From positions 18,350 to 82,349 of the forward strand of contig CAVSQY010000005.1 in the NCBI GenBank assembly GCA_963730285.1: a stretch of DNA of 64,000 bases, read 5' to 3'. How positions within the stretch are numbered: the stretch's first letter is position 1; the number at the start of each line of letters is the position of its first letter. Made by a program: the position numbers and the translations under genes. Shown piece by piece: positions 35,608 through 44,458 of this stretch. The notes beneath the pieces were generated by a model. It was not told the origin of the DNA. It ran no database searches and saw nothing but the letters and a program-made list of their open reading frames with translations. The stretch is from JARDZU01 sp963730285. GTDB lineage: Bacteria; Actinomycetota; Acidimicrobiia; Spongiisociales; ZC4RG35.

Positions 35608-36165
35608 GTGGCGAAATTCCTTCTCCTCACCGCCGGCTACGGCGGCGATCGGGTCGCCTCCACGGTCTCCTTGGTTGAGTCGGGCTCTCAGCTGATAGTC
35701 ATCGATCCCGGCATGGTGTCCTCGACCAACGCGATCCTCGAGCCGATCCGAGCCCGTGGGTTCGGTGCTGATGACATCACGGACGTCGTGATCTCCCACC
35801 ACCATCCCGATCACACCATGAACATCGCCCTCTTCCCCGTGGCGCGGGTCCATGATCACTGGGCCATATACAAAGACGACAACTGGACCTCCAGACACGC
35901 CGAGGGTTATGAGGTGGCGCCTGACGTGACGCTCTGGGAGACGCCGGGTCACACCGCGCAGGACATCACCACACTTGTCAAGGATGGCTCAGACTTGATC
36001 GCCTTCACCCATCTCTGGGTCTATGAGACGGCGCCATACGAGGACCGTCTCGCCACCGATCCCGCCGGGCTGCACGAAGGCAGGGAACGCGTCCTCGAGG
36101 TGGCCACGCTGATCGTCCCTGGTCACGGGGAGCCCTTCGTCCCGGGCCCCGACACTTCGAGGTAG
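35608..36165 (+). CDS. MBL-fold metallo-hydrolase
   Basis: A compact 185-residue metallo-beta-lactamase-fold hydrolase with the metal motif HHHPDH (His64, His66, Asp68, His69), then ETPGHTAQD and the late VPGHGEPF carrying further ligands. The arrangement resembles MBLAC1-type and small thioesterase-like members. The substrate is not known. It starts at GTG with a GAGGG sequence before it, directly after the propeller gene. Confidence 0.85.
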   Translation: MAKFLLLTAGYGGDRVASTVSLVESGSQLIVIDPGMVSSTNAILEPIRARGFGADDITDVVISHHHPDHTMNIALFPVARVHDHWAIYKDDNWTSRHAEGYEVAPDVTLWETPGHTAQDITTLVKDGSDLIAFTHLWVYETAPYEDRLATDPAGLHEGRERVLEVATLIVPGHGEPFVPGPDTSR

Positions 36166-36174
36166 GTTCGGGTC

Positions 36175-36903
36175 ATGGCAGGCAACGGTCCGATCGAAGA
36201 GATACCGGCGCACGACGCATATGTGGCCGAGGCGGAGGGCTCCGTCCTCGAAAGCTCCGAAGGTGGCCTCCTTCTCGATCGAACAGTCTTCTATGCCCGG
36301 GGCGGCGGCCAGCCCGGCGATATCGGGGTGATCAAATGGGACGGCGGCGAGGTTGAGGTTGTCGACACGGTGAGGAAGGGGGGAAAGCCGCTGCACATCG
36401 TCGTCGAGGGATCGGTGTTGCCGGAACCCGGAACGCCCGTGATCGGTCAGATCGACTGGGATCGACGTTACCGGACCATGAAGACACACACCGCTCTGCA
36501 CGCCTTGTCCGGCGTCGTCTTCAGGGACTTCGGAGCCAAGGTCACCGGCGGGAACATGGAGCCCGGGGCGGCCAGGATGGATTTCGAGCTCGACGGCATC
36601 TCGGTGGAGTTCGGCCAGGACGTGGAGCGTCGGCTCAATGAGGAGCTGGTCAAGGGCTATCCCACTGAGGTGGTGTTCATGGCCCGTGAGGAGGCGCTCA
36701 AGGATCCGGACCTCATTCGCACCAAGGTCAACCTCATCCCAGATTGGGTCGAGGAGATAAGGGTGATCGACATCGTCGGTCTCGACCGTCAGGCCGATGG
36801 TGGTACCCATGTCGCCTCCACACTCGAGGTCGGTCGGGTGAAGGTGGTCAAGACCGAGTCGAAGGGCAAGGCCAACAAACGGATGCGCATCGAGCTGAGC
36901 TGA
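36175..36903 (+). CDS. alanyl-tRNA editing protein (AlaX-like)
   Basis: A free-standing editing domain expected to hydrolyse Ser- or Gly-tRNA-Ala. In 242 residues it has the FYARGGGQPGD segment, the zinc HxxxH pair (His105, His109 in THTALHAL) and the second zinc region QADGGTHV. There the usual Cys of CGGTH is Asp208, while His212 is kept. A possible -10 box (TAGGTT, 36163-36168) ends six bases before the ATG. Confidence 0.88.
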   Translation: MAGNGPIEEIPAHDAYVAEAEGSVLESSEGGLLLDRTVFYARGGGQPGDIGVIKWDGGEVEVVDTVRKGGKPLHIVVEGSVLPEPGTPVIGQIDWDRRYRTMKTHTALHALSGVVFRDFGAKVTGGNMEPGAARMDFELDGISVEFGQDVERRLNEELVKGYPTEVVFMAREEALKDPDLIRTKVNLIPDWVEEIRVIDIVGLDRQADGGTHVASTLEVGRVKVVKTESKGKANKRMRIELS

Positions 36904-36957
36904 GAGCCGGGCCCAAAAGCCGGTGAAAGCAACGGTGACGAGCTACCAAGTAGCCCA

Positions 36958-37926
36958 ATGCTCGACTTCATCCTCGGCCTTTTCCTCGCCGGCCTGCTCG
37001 TCCGGGGCTGGCTGCGCGGGTTTGTCCGCGAGGCTCTGGACCTGGTCGGGTTGGTGGCCGGTCTCTTCATCGCCTTCAAGCTGAGCGTGCCTTTGGGCGA
37101 GTTCCTCACCGATCGTTTCGGCGTCGGCCCTGAAGTGGCCACAATCGGCGCCGGGATCGTCCTGTTCCTCCTCTTTGGCATTGCGACCTCGATCGCCGCC
37201 CACTATCTGACTCGGGTCATGACCTTGCCGGGCCTCAACCTGATCAATCGATTTGGAGGGGCCGTTGTGGCGACCTGCTGGGGTGTCGCCGTCTTGGTGG
37301 TGGTCTTGAACGTTGCCCGGGTCTCGCCACTGCCCGAATCGTGGACAGGTCAGATCGATGACTCTTCGGTTGCGCAGGCGCTGGTCGGCCCCGACGCCTT
37401 GCCCCAAAGCCTCCTGTCGAGTTTTGCCAGTGAGAACGTGCTCGGTCACCTGACAGCCATCCAGGACCTATTCGGCCGAGGGAGGGTGGTGCCCGAGGAT
37501 GACGAGGTCGTCGACATCCCGGCGGCTGCCCCTGACGAGGTGAGACAGGTCCGAGACGACGCCGATGAGGTTCTGGGGTGGATCAACGGGTATCGGGCCG
37601 GTCAGGGTCTCGGGGCCTTTGGTTCCAGTGAGGCTCTCCGGTTGATCGCAGAGCAACGCGGGGTCGACATGTACGTCACTGGGCGGATCTCGCGTGACAC
37701 CCCGCAAGGCCTCGGCGTGGCCGCTGACCTCTCCGAGGCCGGTATTCGCTTGGCCGAGGCAGGAGAGAACCTCGCCCTGGCGAGCAGTGCTCGTGCGGGC
37801 TTCGACGCGATCCTCGACTCGATCACCGGAAAGCAGCAGCTCGAAATTCCCGATTACGACCGAGTCGGCATCGCAGTGGTCGACGGCCCCACCGGACGGC
37901 TTCTCGTCATGGTCCTCGGAGGTTGA
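36958..37926 (+). CDS. CvpA domain fused to a CAP/SCP-like domain
   Basis: A 322-residue protein. Residues 1-125 hold about four membrane segments with the CvpA pattern (LDFILGLFLAGLLVRGWLRG), found in colicin V production-type and MarP-like proteins. After a polar linker, residues 200-322 resemble a CAP (SCP/PR1) domain: INGYRAGQGLGAFGSSEALRLIAEQRGVDM, then AGENLALASS and a final VGIAVVDGPTGRLLVMVL. The soluble domain would face outside. In MarP the CvpA part carries a protease; here a CAP module takes that place. Confidence 0.8.
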   Translation: MLDFILGLFLAGLLVRGWLRGFVREALDLVGLVAGLFIAFKLSVPLGEFLTDRFGVGPEVATIGAGIVLFLLFGIATSIAAHYLTRVMTLPGLNLINRFGGAVVATCWGVAVLVVVLNVARVSPLPESWTGQIDDSSVAQALVGPDALPQSLLSSFASENVLGHLTAIQDLFGRGRVVPEDDEVVDIPAAAPDEVRQVRDDADEVLGWINGYRAGQGLGAFGSSEALRLIAEQRGVDMYVTGRISRDTPQGLGVAADLSEAGIRLAEAGENLALASSARAGFDAILDSITGKQQLEIPDYDRVGIAVVDGPTGRLLVMVLGG

Positions 37927-37929
37927 TGG

Positions 37930-38808
37930 TCAGGCGGCGACCCGTTGGGGTCGTCGGGCGCTGGCCACAGCGACGAATCCCACCCCTCCGAGGACGAGAA
38001 CGGCCCCGGTCAGCTGGATGGCCGAAGGTCTCTCGCCGAAGATCAGGGCTCCCCAGATCATCGTGAGCATGGGTTGGAGCAGGATGATCGTTGCGGTCTC
38101 CACCGCAGGGAGACGGGGGAGGGCATGGCCGATCAGCAGCCATCCACACACTTGAGCGCCGAGTGCCAGACCCAGGAGCCATCCGTGCGCCGGCCAGGTC
38201 GGCGCCAGATTCATGTCGCCGGTGATCAGGCCGAGGATCGCAGCGGACACTGCCAACCCGATCGTCGCCTCCAAAAGCGGGCCTGCCGGCGGCGCCTGGG
38301 CCTCGTTGGAAGATCGGAACAGCAACAGGAAGCTGGAGTAGAAGACCGCGGCGAGCAGAGCCAGGAGAGTGCCCAGAAGCGGATTGTCGCCAAAGGCGTC
38401 ACCTCGACCCAGGCCAGTCACCATGGCCACTCCTATCATCACCACCGGGACGGCGATCATCACCCTGCGGCTCGGCTTCTCGCCGAGTAGGACCCAGGCG
38501 GCAATCGCTACCAAGACCACCTGGGAGTTTGCGATCAGGGTGGCCAGGCCGGCCCCGATGTGATGGATGGCGATATGCCATAGGACGACGTCGACGCCGA
38601 GCACGAGGCCGGCGATCAACGCCGTCTTCCGCTTCGCCCAGGGACGACTATCTCGACCCCGCCTCACCCACCAGATCACAAAGAGCACGGGAAGGGCGTA
38701 GACGGCACGAAAGAAGGCGCCTGTGACGGGGCTCACCTCGGAGAGGGCGAAGAAGATTGCGGAGAACGAGATGAAGATCGCCCCGCCGATGGCGGCGAGG
38801 AGAGTCAC
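37930..38808 (-). CDS. EamA/DMT family transporter
   Basis: A 292-residue permease with ten predicted transmembrane helices in two EamA repeats (SFSAIFFALSEVSPVTGAFFRA in the first and ILLQPMLTMIWGALIFGERPS in the second). Such proteins export amino acids, metabolites or drugs; the substrate is unknown. It overlaps the next upstream gene by four bases. Confidence 0.88.
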   Translation of the reverse strand: MTLLAAIGGAIFISFSAIFFALSEVSPVTGAFFRAVYALPVLFVIWWVRRGRDSRPWAKRKTALIAGLVLGVDVVLWHIAIHHIGAGLATLIANSQVVLVAIAAWVLLGEKPSRRVMIAVPVVMIGVAMVTGLGRGDAFGDNPLLGTLLALLAAVFYSSFLLLFRSSNEAQAPPAGPLLEATIGLAVSAAILGLITGDMNLAPTWPAHGWLLGLALGAQVCGWLLIGHALPRLPAVETATIILLQPMLTMIWGALIFGERPSAIQLTGAVLVLGGVGFVAVASARRPQRVAA

Positions 38809-39200
38809 GGAATCGGGATCAGATCGGGTTCGACCCAGGTCCGTTTTGCCGCTTCGCTGTCGAGATCGGACCAGTGACGGTTAGGGAGTGTCGGGTCGTC
38901 GAGGTCCGGGTAGATCTCGATCATCTCATCGAGGTCGGCGGCCTCCGGATGCTCACGACGAAGATGGTCGAGCAGCTGGATCCAGAAGACGGTGACCGTG
39001 TGGTGGTACTTGGACGGATTCCCGTTCAACTCGGTGACATGGCGGATGGTGTTCGTCACCACTCGTTCCGCCTCGCCGACGTCGGAGGCTTCGTCGATCA
39101 CGGCCCAGGCGAACCTGAGATGGCTGTGATGGCCGAAGTAGTCCTCATCGGCGCTTTGGTGGATGAGCCTCAGCCCGTCAGCGAGATCGAGCCCTCCCAT
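38805..39200 (-). CDS. hypothetical protein coupled to the WS/DGAT gene
   Basis: A 131-residue soluble, acidic protein starting MGGLDLADGLRLIHQ. It contains a His-rich GHHSHLRFAW and a YHHTVTVFWIQLLDHLRREHP segment. I do not recognise the family. The ATG overlaps the WS/DGAT stop by one base (TGATG on the coding strand) and its stop overlaps the transporter start, so all three genes form one operon. The frame is open further upstream but only antisense-like inside WS/DGAT. Confidence 0.7.
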   Translation of the reverse strand: MGGLDLADGLRLIHQSADEDYFGHHSHLRFAWAVIDEASDVGEAERVVTNTIRHVTELNGNPSKYHHTVTVFWIQLLDHLRREHPEAADLDEMIEIYPDLDDPTLPNRHWSDLDSEAAKRTWVEPDLIPIP

Positions 39201-40609
39201 CACAGGTCTCGCAATTCCTCGTACGCGCCTTGGATGGCGGCGATGAACCGCCCTGAGTCGGGAAGGGTGTCGTAGTCGGCCTGGATGCCCCAGAGGAGCC
39301 GCCCGTTGTAAGAAAAGAGGGCGACCCCGAGACCGTGCTGTGCCCACAACGGCACCATGGGGTAGTTGGCGATCATCTCCGACCCGAGGAAGTACATGGG
39401 AAATTGCGGACCAGGGATGTTGGTGACCGTCATGTTGAAGGGGCGGATGCGGGGCCCGACCAGTCTGCTGGCCAGGGAAAGCAGGGTCAGCGGGGTCCCC
39501 GAGCTGAGTTCGACCAACGTGGAGGCACCCAGCGCCTGGTTCGTTCGCTTCAGATTGGAGGTTCCTCTCTTGACCAACTCCATTCGCTCACGGGGGTCTG
39601 GCTCGCTGATCGGCAGATCCAACAGCCACATGGCGACCTGATTGCCCAATGCCCCCCGCTGGTCGGCTTTCCTCGTGGAGACCGGGTTCATGACTCTGAA
39701 CTCGGCTTCCGAAACGTCGTAGTCGCGATCATCTGTGAGAAAGGTCCGCACCGCCCCAGCTGTGATGGCGAGGACCACGTCGTTGACCGACCCACCGAGT
39801 TTGCTCTTGATCTGTTTGATCCCATCGAGCGGGAGCTCGGTCCAGTCGAAACGGCGATTGGGCCCGATGTCCGGGTTGAGCGGGGTTCGGTCCGACGAGC
39901 TCAGCCATCCCGATCGAAGCGAGGACAACGCAGCGGCCGACCGGTCCATGGTCCGGTCGGCGAGGTCGGCTCCCTCTTTGAGGGCCTCGGAGAAGTGGGA
40001 GAGTCGGTCGATCATCCGCCGGGTGAAGCGAGCTGCCTCCGCAACCGCCAACTGGCTCGGGGTGGGAGCGGGCCGCGGAGCCCAGTCCGGGATCTCCTCG
40101 ATCTCGGAGGTGGGAATGATGTTGAGCAGGATGGTGGTGAGGTCGACCCCTGAGATCCCGTCGATCATGCAGTGGTGGATCTTGGCGATGATGGCGAACC
40201 GGTCATCCTCGATCCCCTCGACGATCCACAACTCCCACAGCGGTTTGTTTCGATCCAAGGGGGTGGAGACGACCCGGCCTGCCAGTGACTTGAGCTGCTC
40301 GTTGGATCCCGGCTTGGGCAGCGAGCTGTGGCGGAGGTGGTATTCGAGGGTGAAATGCTCGTCATCGACCCAGACCGGTCTTCGGTCATAGGGCACCCAA
40401 TCGAGACGCTGGCGGTATCGGGGGATGTACTGGAGCTTGGATCGGACATGGGCCTTTATGCGATCGATGTCGATGCCCCCGTCCTCGCCTTTCAACGGCG
40501 AGGCATCGAACAAGGCCACACCGGCCACGTGCATGTGACTGGAGTGGGTCTCGAGGGCTAGAAACGAGGCATCGAGATAGCTGAGGGGCTCGTAGTGGAA
40601 ATCGCTCAT
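39200..40609 (-). CDS. wax ester synthase/diacylglycerol acyltransferase (WS/DGAT)
   Basis: Makes wax esters or triacylglycerol from acyl-CoA, a storage-lipid function common in actinobacteria. From ATG 40609, with GGGGAGA just upstream, the protein is 469 residues. The catalytic HHxxxDG motif is HHCMIDG at 145-151, and LSYLDASFLALET at the N-terminus and a late NIPGPQFPMYFLG are family landmarks. The 113-base gap to the next gene holds no recognisable feature. Confidence 0.94.
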   Translation of the reverse strand: MSDFHYEPLSYLDASFLALETHSSHMHVAGVALFDASPLKGEDGGIDIDRIKAHVRSKLQYIPRYRQRLDWVPYDRRPVWVDDEHFTLEYHLRHSSLPKPGSNEQLKSLAGRVVSTPLDRNKPLWELWIVEGIEDDRFAIIAKIHHCMIDGISGVDLTTILLNIIPTSEIEEIPDWAPRPAPTPSQLAVAEAARFTRRMIDRLSHFSEALKEGADLADRTMDRSAAALSSLRSGWLSSSDRTPLNPDIGPNRRFDWTELPLDGIKQIKSKLGGSVNDVVLAITAGAVRTFLTDDRDYDVSEAEFRVMNPVSTRKADQRGALGNQVAMWLLDLPISEPDPRERMELVKRGTSNLKRTNQALGASTLVELSSGTPLTLLSLASRLVGPRIRPFNMTVTNIPGPQFPMYFLGSEMIANYPMVPLWAQHGLGVALFSYNGRLLWGIQADYDTLPDSGRFIAAIQGAYEELRDL

Positions 40610-40722
40610 CCGTTCTCCCCTGAAGCTACCGGAACCCCCGGAGATAGGTGAGACAGGAAGGCGTGTCCCCGACCGGGCCATGCCGTCGTGTGCCGAATCA
40701 TCGTCGTGATGGATCCGCTGTC

Positions 40723-41454
40723 CTATAGGTCGGCGCAGGCCTCATAGGTCTCGACGAGCCAACCACCGTTCAACATCGTGAACCTGACTCTCAACACGAC
40801 CCAGTCCCTGTCGTTCTCGAATTGGACCGGGCTCGCTTGCGGGTCCACCACAGCGAGGTCATTCCAGGCGGGGTGGAACTTGCCCTCGGAGTCGAGGAAT
40901 GGGTGGAGCGCCTGTGGGATGGTGTCGAAACCTCGAGCATCCTCCCCGTAGTCGTAGATGGAGCTTTCGGTCAGGTTGCTGGGGCAGGTGAGTCCGTTGA
41001 TCGGAACACCCTCCTCGGCCGGGATCGTTGTGGTGGAGCTTGAAATCTGGGAGCCAATTTGCGAAAACGACTCGGTGACGGTTCTTCCGGCGATCGATAC
41101 CGCGAGCAGAGCGCCAATCGCTCCCAAGATGATCAACACGATGAGCGCGATGATGATCCAGCCACACCCACTACGCCGCTGTTGGGCGGTGACCACGGGT
41201 GGTGTGCCGTCTGCTGGGGTCGTCGGGTCGGGACGGGTGGCACCGGTCCACTTCTCACCGTCCCAGTAGGCTTGATGGGACGCATTGCCGGAGGGATCGT
41301 TGTACCAGCCAGGCGAGGTGGGGGCTCCCGAAGAGCTCGTCGCCCCGATCTCGTCCATCAGCTCCTTTTTGAGACGTGCGTACTCCTCGGAGTTGATCTT
41401 GCCCTCGTCCAGCAGCTTCCCCAGACGCTCCAGCTCTTCGAATCGCTCAGTCAA
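40723..41454 (-). CDS. SHOCT-DUF2510 membrane protein
   Basis: A 243-residue protein that starts at TTG with GGGGGAG six bases upstream. It has an N-terminal SHOCT domain (FEELERLGKLLDEGKINSEEYARLKKELM), a DUF2510 motif (PGWYNDPSGNASHQAYWDGEKWTG), one transmembrane helix (about 100-122) and an extracytoplasmic part with two Cys residues. SHOCT and DUF2510 are small modules of unknown function, often found at the ends of membrane proteins. Confidence 0.85.
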   Translation of the reverse strand: MTERFEELERLGKLLDEGKINSEEYARLKKELMDEIGATSSSGAPTSPGWYNDPSGNASHQAYWDGEKWTGATRPDPTTPADGTPPVVTAQQRRSGCGWIIIALIVLIILGAIGALLAVSIAGRTVTESFSQIGSQISSSTTTIPAEEGVPINGLTCPSNLTESSIYDYGEDARGFDTIPQALHPFLDSEGKFHPAWNDLAVVDPQASPVQFENDRDWVVLRVRFTMLNGGWLVETYEACADL

Positions 41455-41588
41455 TGGAAGCTCCCCCTCATGGCGGCGGAATCTAACGGCGCGATATGCC
41501 CCACGACGTCGATGTCGAGCTCGAATTCGGATAGGGAATCCGGCTTTCTCAACGTCTGCTTTATGTGTGGTATGCCAGGATCCGTCCC

Positions 41589-42185
41589 GTGAGAGCTGTG
41601 GTGATGCTGCTTGTGATGGCCCTCGGAGTGGCCGCGTGTGGGCAGGCCAATCCCCAAACCGGCGCGCCTGGTATGACCGAGGCTGCGGACGTGGGCACCG
41701 AGCCCTCCTCTACCACGACGCAGACGACGATCGCCGCCCTCGATGATTTGGGACCTGCCCCTCCACTCGAGGACCTGGACGGCTGGCTTCAGTCCGACGT
41801 CAGCTCTCTGGAGGATCTGAGGGGCAAGGTCGTCGTGATTCAGTTCTGGACATTCGGTTGCCACAACTGCAAAGCAACGCTTCCCAACCTGGAGGCGCTC
41901 TATGCCGAGCATGCCGGCGACGACTTCGAGATCGTCGGGATCCACTCTCCCGAGTTCGACTACGAGAAGGGCGCTGATGCGATCTCGGCCGCGGCCGAAA
42001 AGCTTGGGGTCACCTGGCCCATCGCTCTCGATACCCGGAAGCGCACCTTCCATTCCTGGCAGGGAAGCCCGGCCTATTGGCCACGCACCTATGTGTTGGA
42101 TCGAGAAGGGAACATCCGCTTCGATCACATCGGTGAAGGTGCTTACGACCAACTGAATCAGACAGTCGCCACCCTCCTCGGATGA
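41589..42185 (+). CDS. thioredoxin-fold lipoprotein (TlpA-like)
   Basis: A 198-residue lipoprotein from GTG 41589, chosen because AGGA lies about eight bases upstream and a lipobox (GVAAC, Cys17) follows; GTG 41565 is an alternative. After a Thr-rich linker comes a thioredoxin fold with the redox motif CHNC (Cys91, Cys94) in FWTFGCHNCK, preceded by LEDLRGKVVVIQ as in AhpC/TSA-TlpA proteins. It overlaps the next gene by four bases, suggesting a reductase pair outside the membrane. Confidence 0.88.
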   Translation: MRAVVMLLVMALGVAACGQANPQTGAPGMTEAADVGTEPSSTTTQTTIAALDDLGPAPPLEDLDGWLQSDVSSLEDLRGKVVVIQFWTFGCHNCKATLPNLEALYAEHAGDDFEIVGIHSPEFDYEKGADAISAAAEKLGVTWPIALDTRKRTFHSWQGSPAYWPRTYVLDREGNIRFDHIGEGAYDQLNQTVATLLG

Positions 42186-42745
42186 TCCCTGCCCTCCTCG
42201 AGGGCGTGGCTCAGTCGCCATTGCCTTGCTCATGGGTGGTGTTGGTCCCTGCCCTCTTGGTCGGCCTGTCGACATCAAGAGCTCGGGCGCTCGTGGCATT
42301 CGCAGGCTGTGTCGCGTTGCTCGCCTGGATCACGGTGACAGGTTGGCTGGTGTTTCCTCTTTGGATCGCCGGTCTGGCAATGACCGTCGGAGCCGCGCTT
42401 TGGTGGCGATACCAGCTGGGCATATGGGCAGCGGTTCTGATCGGGGCTGGTGCGGCCTGGGCCTGGCAGCCTTGTGTCGGAGAGGAGCTGGCCAAGGCAT
42501 TGAACACGGCACAGGTCGATCCGTGGGCAGCGCTCCCCGGTCTGGCTGCCTTCATGGTCGGGGTCGTCTTCGTGGGATTGTCAGTGGGTCAGTTGACCAG
42601 AGTGATCGTCGAGCGTGGTCTTTATCTTCGTGTGGGCCGATTCGGCTCTGTTGTGGTGGGAACCCTCGGAGTGCTGATGCTCGTGGGCTTGTACTCACCT
42701 ATCTCGTCAGTCCTGGCTCGTTGGAGCACCGCGTGGTGGGCTTGA
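42182..42745 (+). CDS. small CcdA/DsbD-like membrane protein
   Basis: A 187-residue protein with about five to six membrane helices and two Cys residues in conserved-looking settings: PLPCSW (Cys16) and WAWQPCVG (Cys98). Their placement resembles the Cys pair of CcdA/DsbD proteins that move electrons across the membrane. The overlap with the thioredoxin lipoprotein gene supports this as its electron source. It is shorter than typical CcdA (about 220-240 residues). Assignment is inference from pattern and context. Confidence 0.65.
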   Translation: MIPALLEGVAQSPLPCSWVVLVPALLVGLSTSRARALVAFAGCVALLAWITVTGWLVFPLWIAGLAMTVGAALWWRYQLGIWAAVLIGAGAAWAWQPCVGEELAKALNTAQVDPWAALPGLAAFMVGVVFVGLSVGQLTRVIVERGLYLRVGRFGSVVVGTLGVLMLVGLYSPISSVLARWSTAWWA

Positions 42746-42871
42746 TTCTTTCGGCTCAGATCCCGCCAGGAACCACTCACCTTTCATAGAGGTCCCCGAG
42801 GCCATTCGTTGTGTGGCTGGTCCTGGCCTTCTTCTCCTGCTCTCTTCCTGGGTGCATGGGCCGCCCCTCGT

Positions 42872-44458
42872 CTAGCCGGTCAGGGCTCCCAGCAACCCGT
42901 CCAACGGAACGGTGGCGAGTCGGCACCCGACATCGGAAAAGCCGTAGGGCAGAACTAGGAGGTCACCATGGAGCATGGATCCACACGAATAGACGACGTT
43001 GGGCACATAGCCCTCGCGCTCCTCCTCGGTCGGGGTCAGCAATGGCTCCTTCAGCCGGCCAATGACGTGAGTCGGGTCTTTCATATCGAGAAGCATGGCC
43101 CCGAGGCTGTAGGTTCGAAAGGGGCCCACACCGTGCGTGATCACCAGCCACCCTGCCTCGGTCTCCAAGGGTGACCCACAGTTGCCGATCCGGCCCAACT
43201 CCCACGACATCTCGGGAGACTCGATTTTCTCGGCAGTGTCCCAGATGCGGAGACTGTCCGACATCATCACGTAGTTGTTCTCCGAGTCGTAGCGGGAAAG
43301 GGCGGCATAGCGGCCGTCGATCTTCCGTGGAAATAGGGCAGCACCCTTGTTCTGAGCGCACGCTCCACTCAGAGTGTCGATGCGGAACGATACGAAGTCA
43401 GAGGTCTCGATTAGCTGGGGCAGAACATGCGCCCCGTCGTAAGCGGTGTAGGTGGCGTAATACGTGGCCGAGCCGTCGTCCTCGAGGAAGCGGACGAAGC
43501 GGGCGTCCTCCATCCCTTCGCTCTCTACCGCCGATCCAGGGAATATCACTCGCTCAGAGAGATCCGAGTCTGGCGGAAATCCGAGCTGGTAGTTGGATGT
43601 AGCCAGCCAATGCATGGCCCGGGTGGTGGGGTGCTTGAGGTGGCGGGGGGCGTGCCTGCCCTCGACCTCGGCTATCGCCGCCTCCAGCTGATGTAACTCG
43701 AACCGATCGGGCAAGGTATCGCATACCGACTTGGCGGTCTTGTCGTAGGCCCTCATCTCCTTGAGCAGGGAACAGAACACCGGCTTGTCGAAGTCCGCCG
43801 ATCGATGGTGCCCCGTCCGGGCGAAGTTGGTGGGCAAATCGATGGTGAGCCTGCCGTTCTTGTCGATCAGTCCGCTGCGGAACTCGATGGACGACACGTG
43901 ACCCTCCCCGATTCCTCGCAGACTGACGATGAACCTCAATGTGCCCTGCTCCAGGCCCGACTGGTCGGGTGCAGGCACCATCGAGGGATTGGTTAGGGAT
44001 GCGGCCTCGATCGAGAACTCCCCTGTGAAATAGGCACCGATGAGGAGGCGACGCGCCGATGACACCGACTGGAGCCGTTGTGCATCCCCAGGAGTCAGCT
44101 GTGGGGCCTCCTCGGCCACGAAACGGAAATGGGCCTCGAGGACGCTCTCGGTGTCAGGGTGGCGACCTTCGAACCTGGACATGGCCGCCGAAAGGATCGA
44201 TGTCACCTGTTCCTCGGTCAGCCTGAAGATCCGATCGAGAAGGCCCCCATCGGGAAAGATCTGTTCATCCGGCAGATACGGTTTGAGAATTACCCGACGC
44301 GTGTCGTGCCGGAATTCGATATCGGTTCGATCGACTGGGACCCCCGGAGTGGTGGATATGTGCGATGGGTTGCTGGTCGTCGCTGGCGCAAGGTCGTCAG
44401 AATCGTCCAAAGTCATCCTCGAGACGCTCAATGTCATCCTCGCCCAGATAGTCCCCAC
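42872..44458 (-). CDS. GH130 family glycoside phosphorylase/hydrolase, long form 1
   Basis: A 528-residue protein. The C-terminal ~300 residues form a five-bladed propeller-like GH130 domain, including GMEDAR (315-320; Asp318 aligns with the proton donor of beta-mannoside phosphorylases) and GRIGNCGSPLETEAGWLVITHGVGP. The N-terminal ~220 residues are an additional region shared with the paralogue at 47410. Family enzymes cleave beta-mannosides with phosphate to give mannose-1-phosphate. GTG 44458 has GAGGT about six bases upstream; ATG 44437 or 44416 is possible. Confidence 0.85.
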   Translation of the reverse strand: MGTIWARMTLSVSRMTLDDSDDLAPATTSNPSHISTTPGVPVDRTDIEFRHDTRRVILKPYLPDEQIFPDGGLLDRIFRLTEEQVTSILSAAMSRFEGRHPDTESVLEAHFRFVAEEAPQLTPGDAQRLQSVSSARRLLIGAYFTGEFSIEAASLTNPSMVPAPDQSGLEQGTLRFIVSLRGIGEGHVSSIEFRSGLIDKNGRLTIDLPTNFARTGHHRSADFDKPVFCSLLKEMRAYDKTAKSVCDTLPDRFELHQLEAAIAEVEGRHAPRHLKHPTTRAMHWLATSNYQLGFPPDSDLSERVIFPGSAVESEGMEDARFVRFLEDDGSATYYATYTAYDGAHVLPQLIETSDFVSFRIDTLSGACAQNKGAALFPRKIDGRYAALSRYDSENNYVMMSDSLRIWDTAEKIESPEMSWELGRIGNCGSPLETEAGWLVITHGVGPFRTYSLGAMLLDMKDPTHVIGRLKEPLLTPTEEEREGYVPNVVYSCGSMLHGDLLVLPYGFSDVGCRLATVPLDGLLGALTG

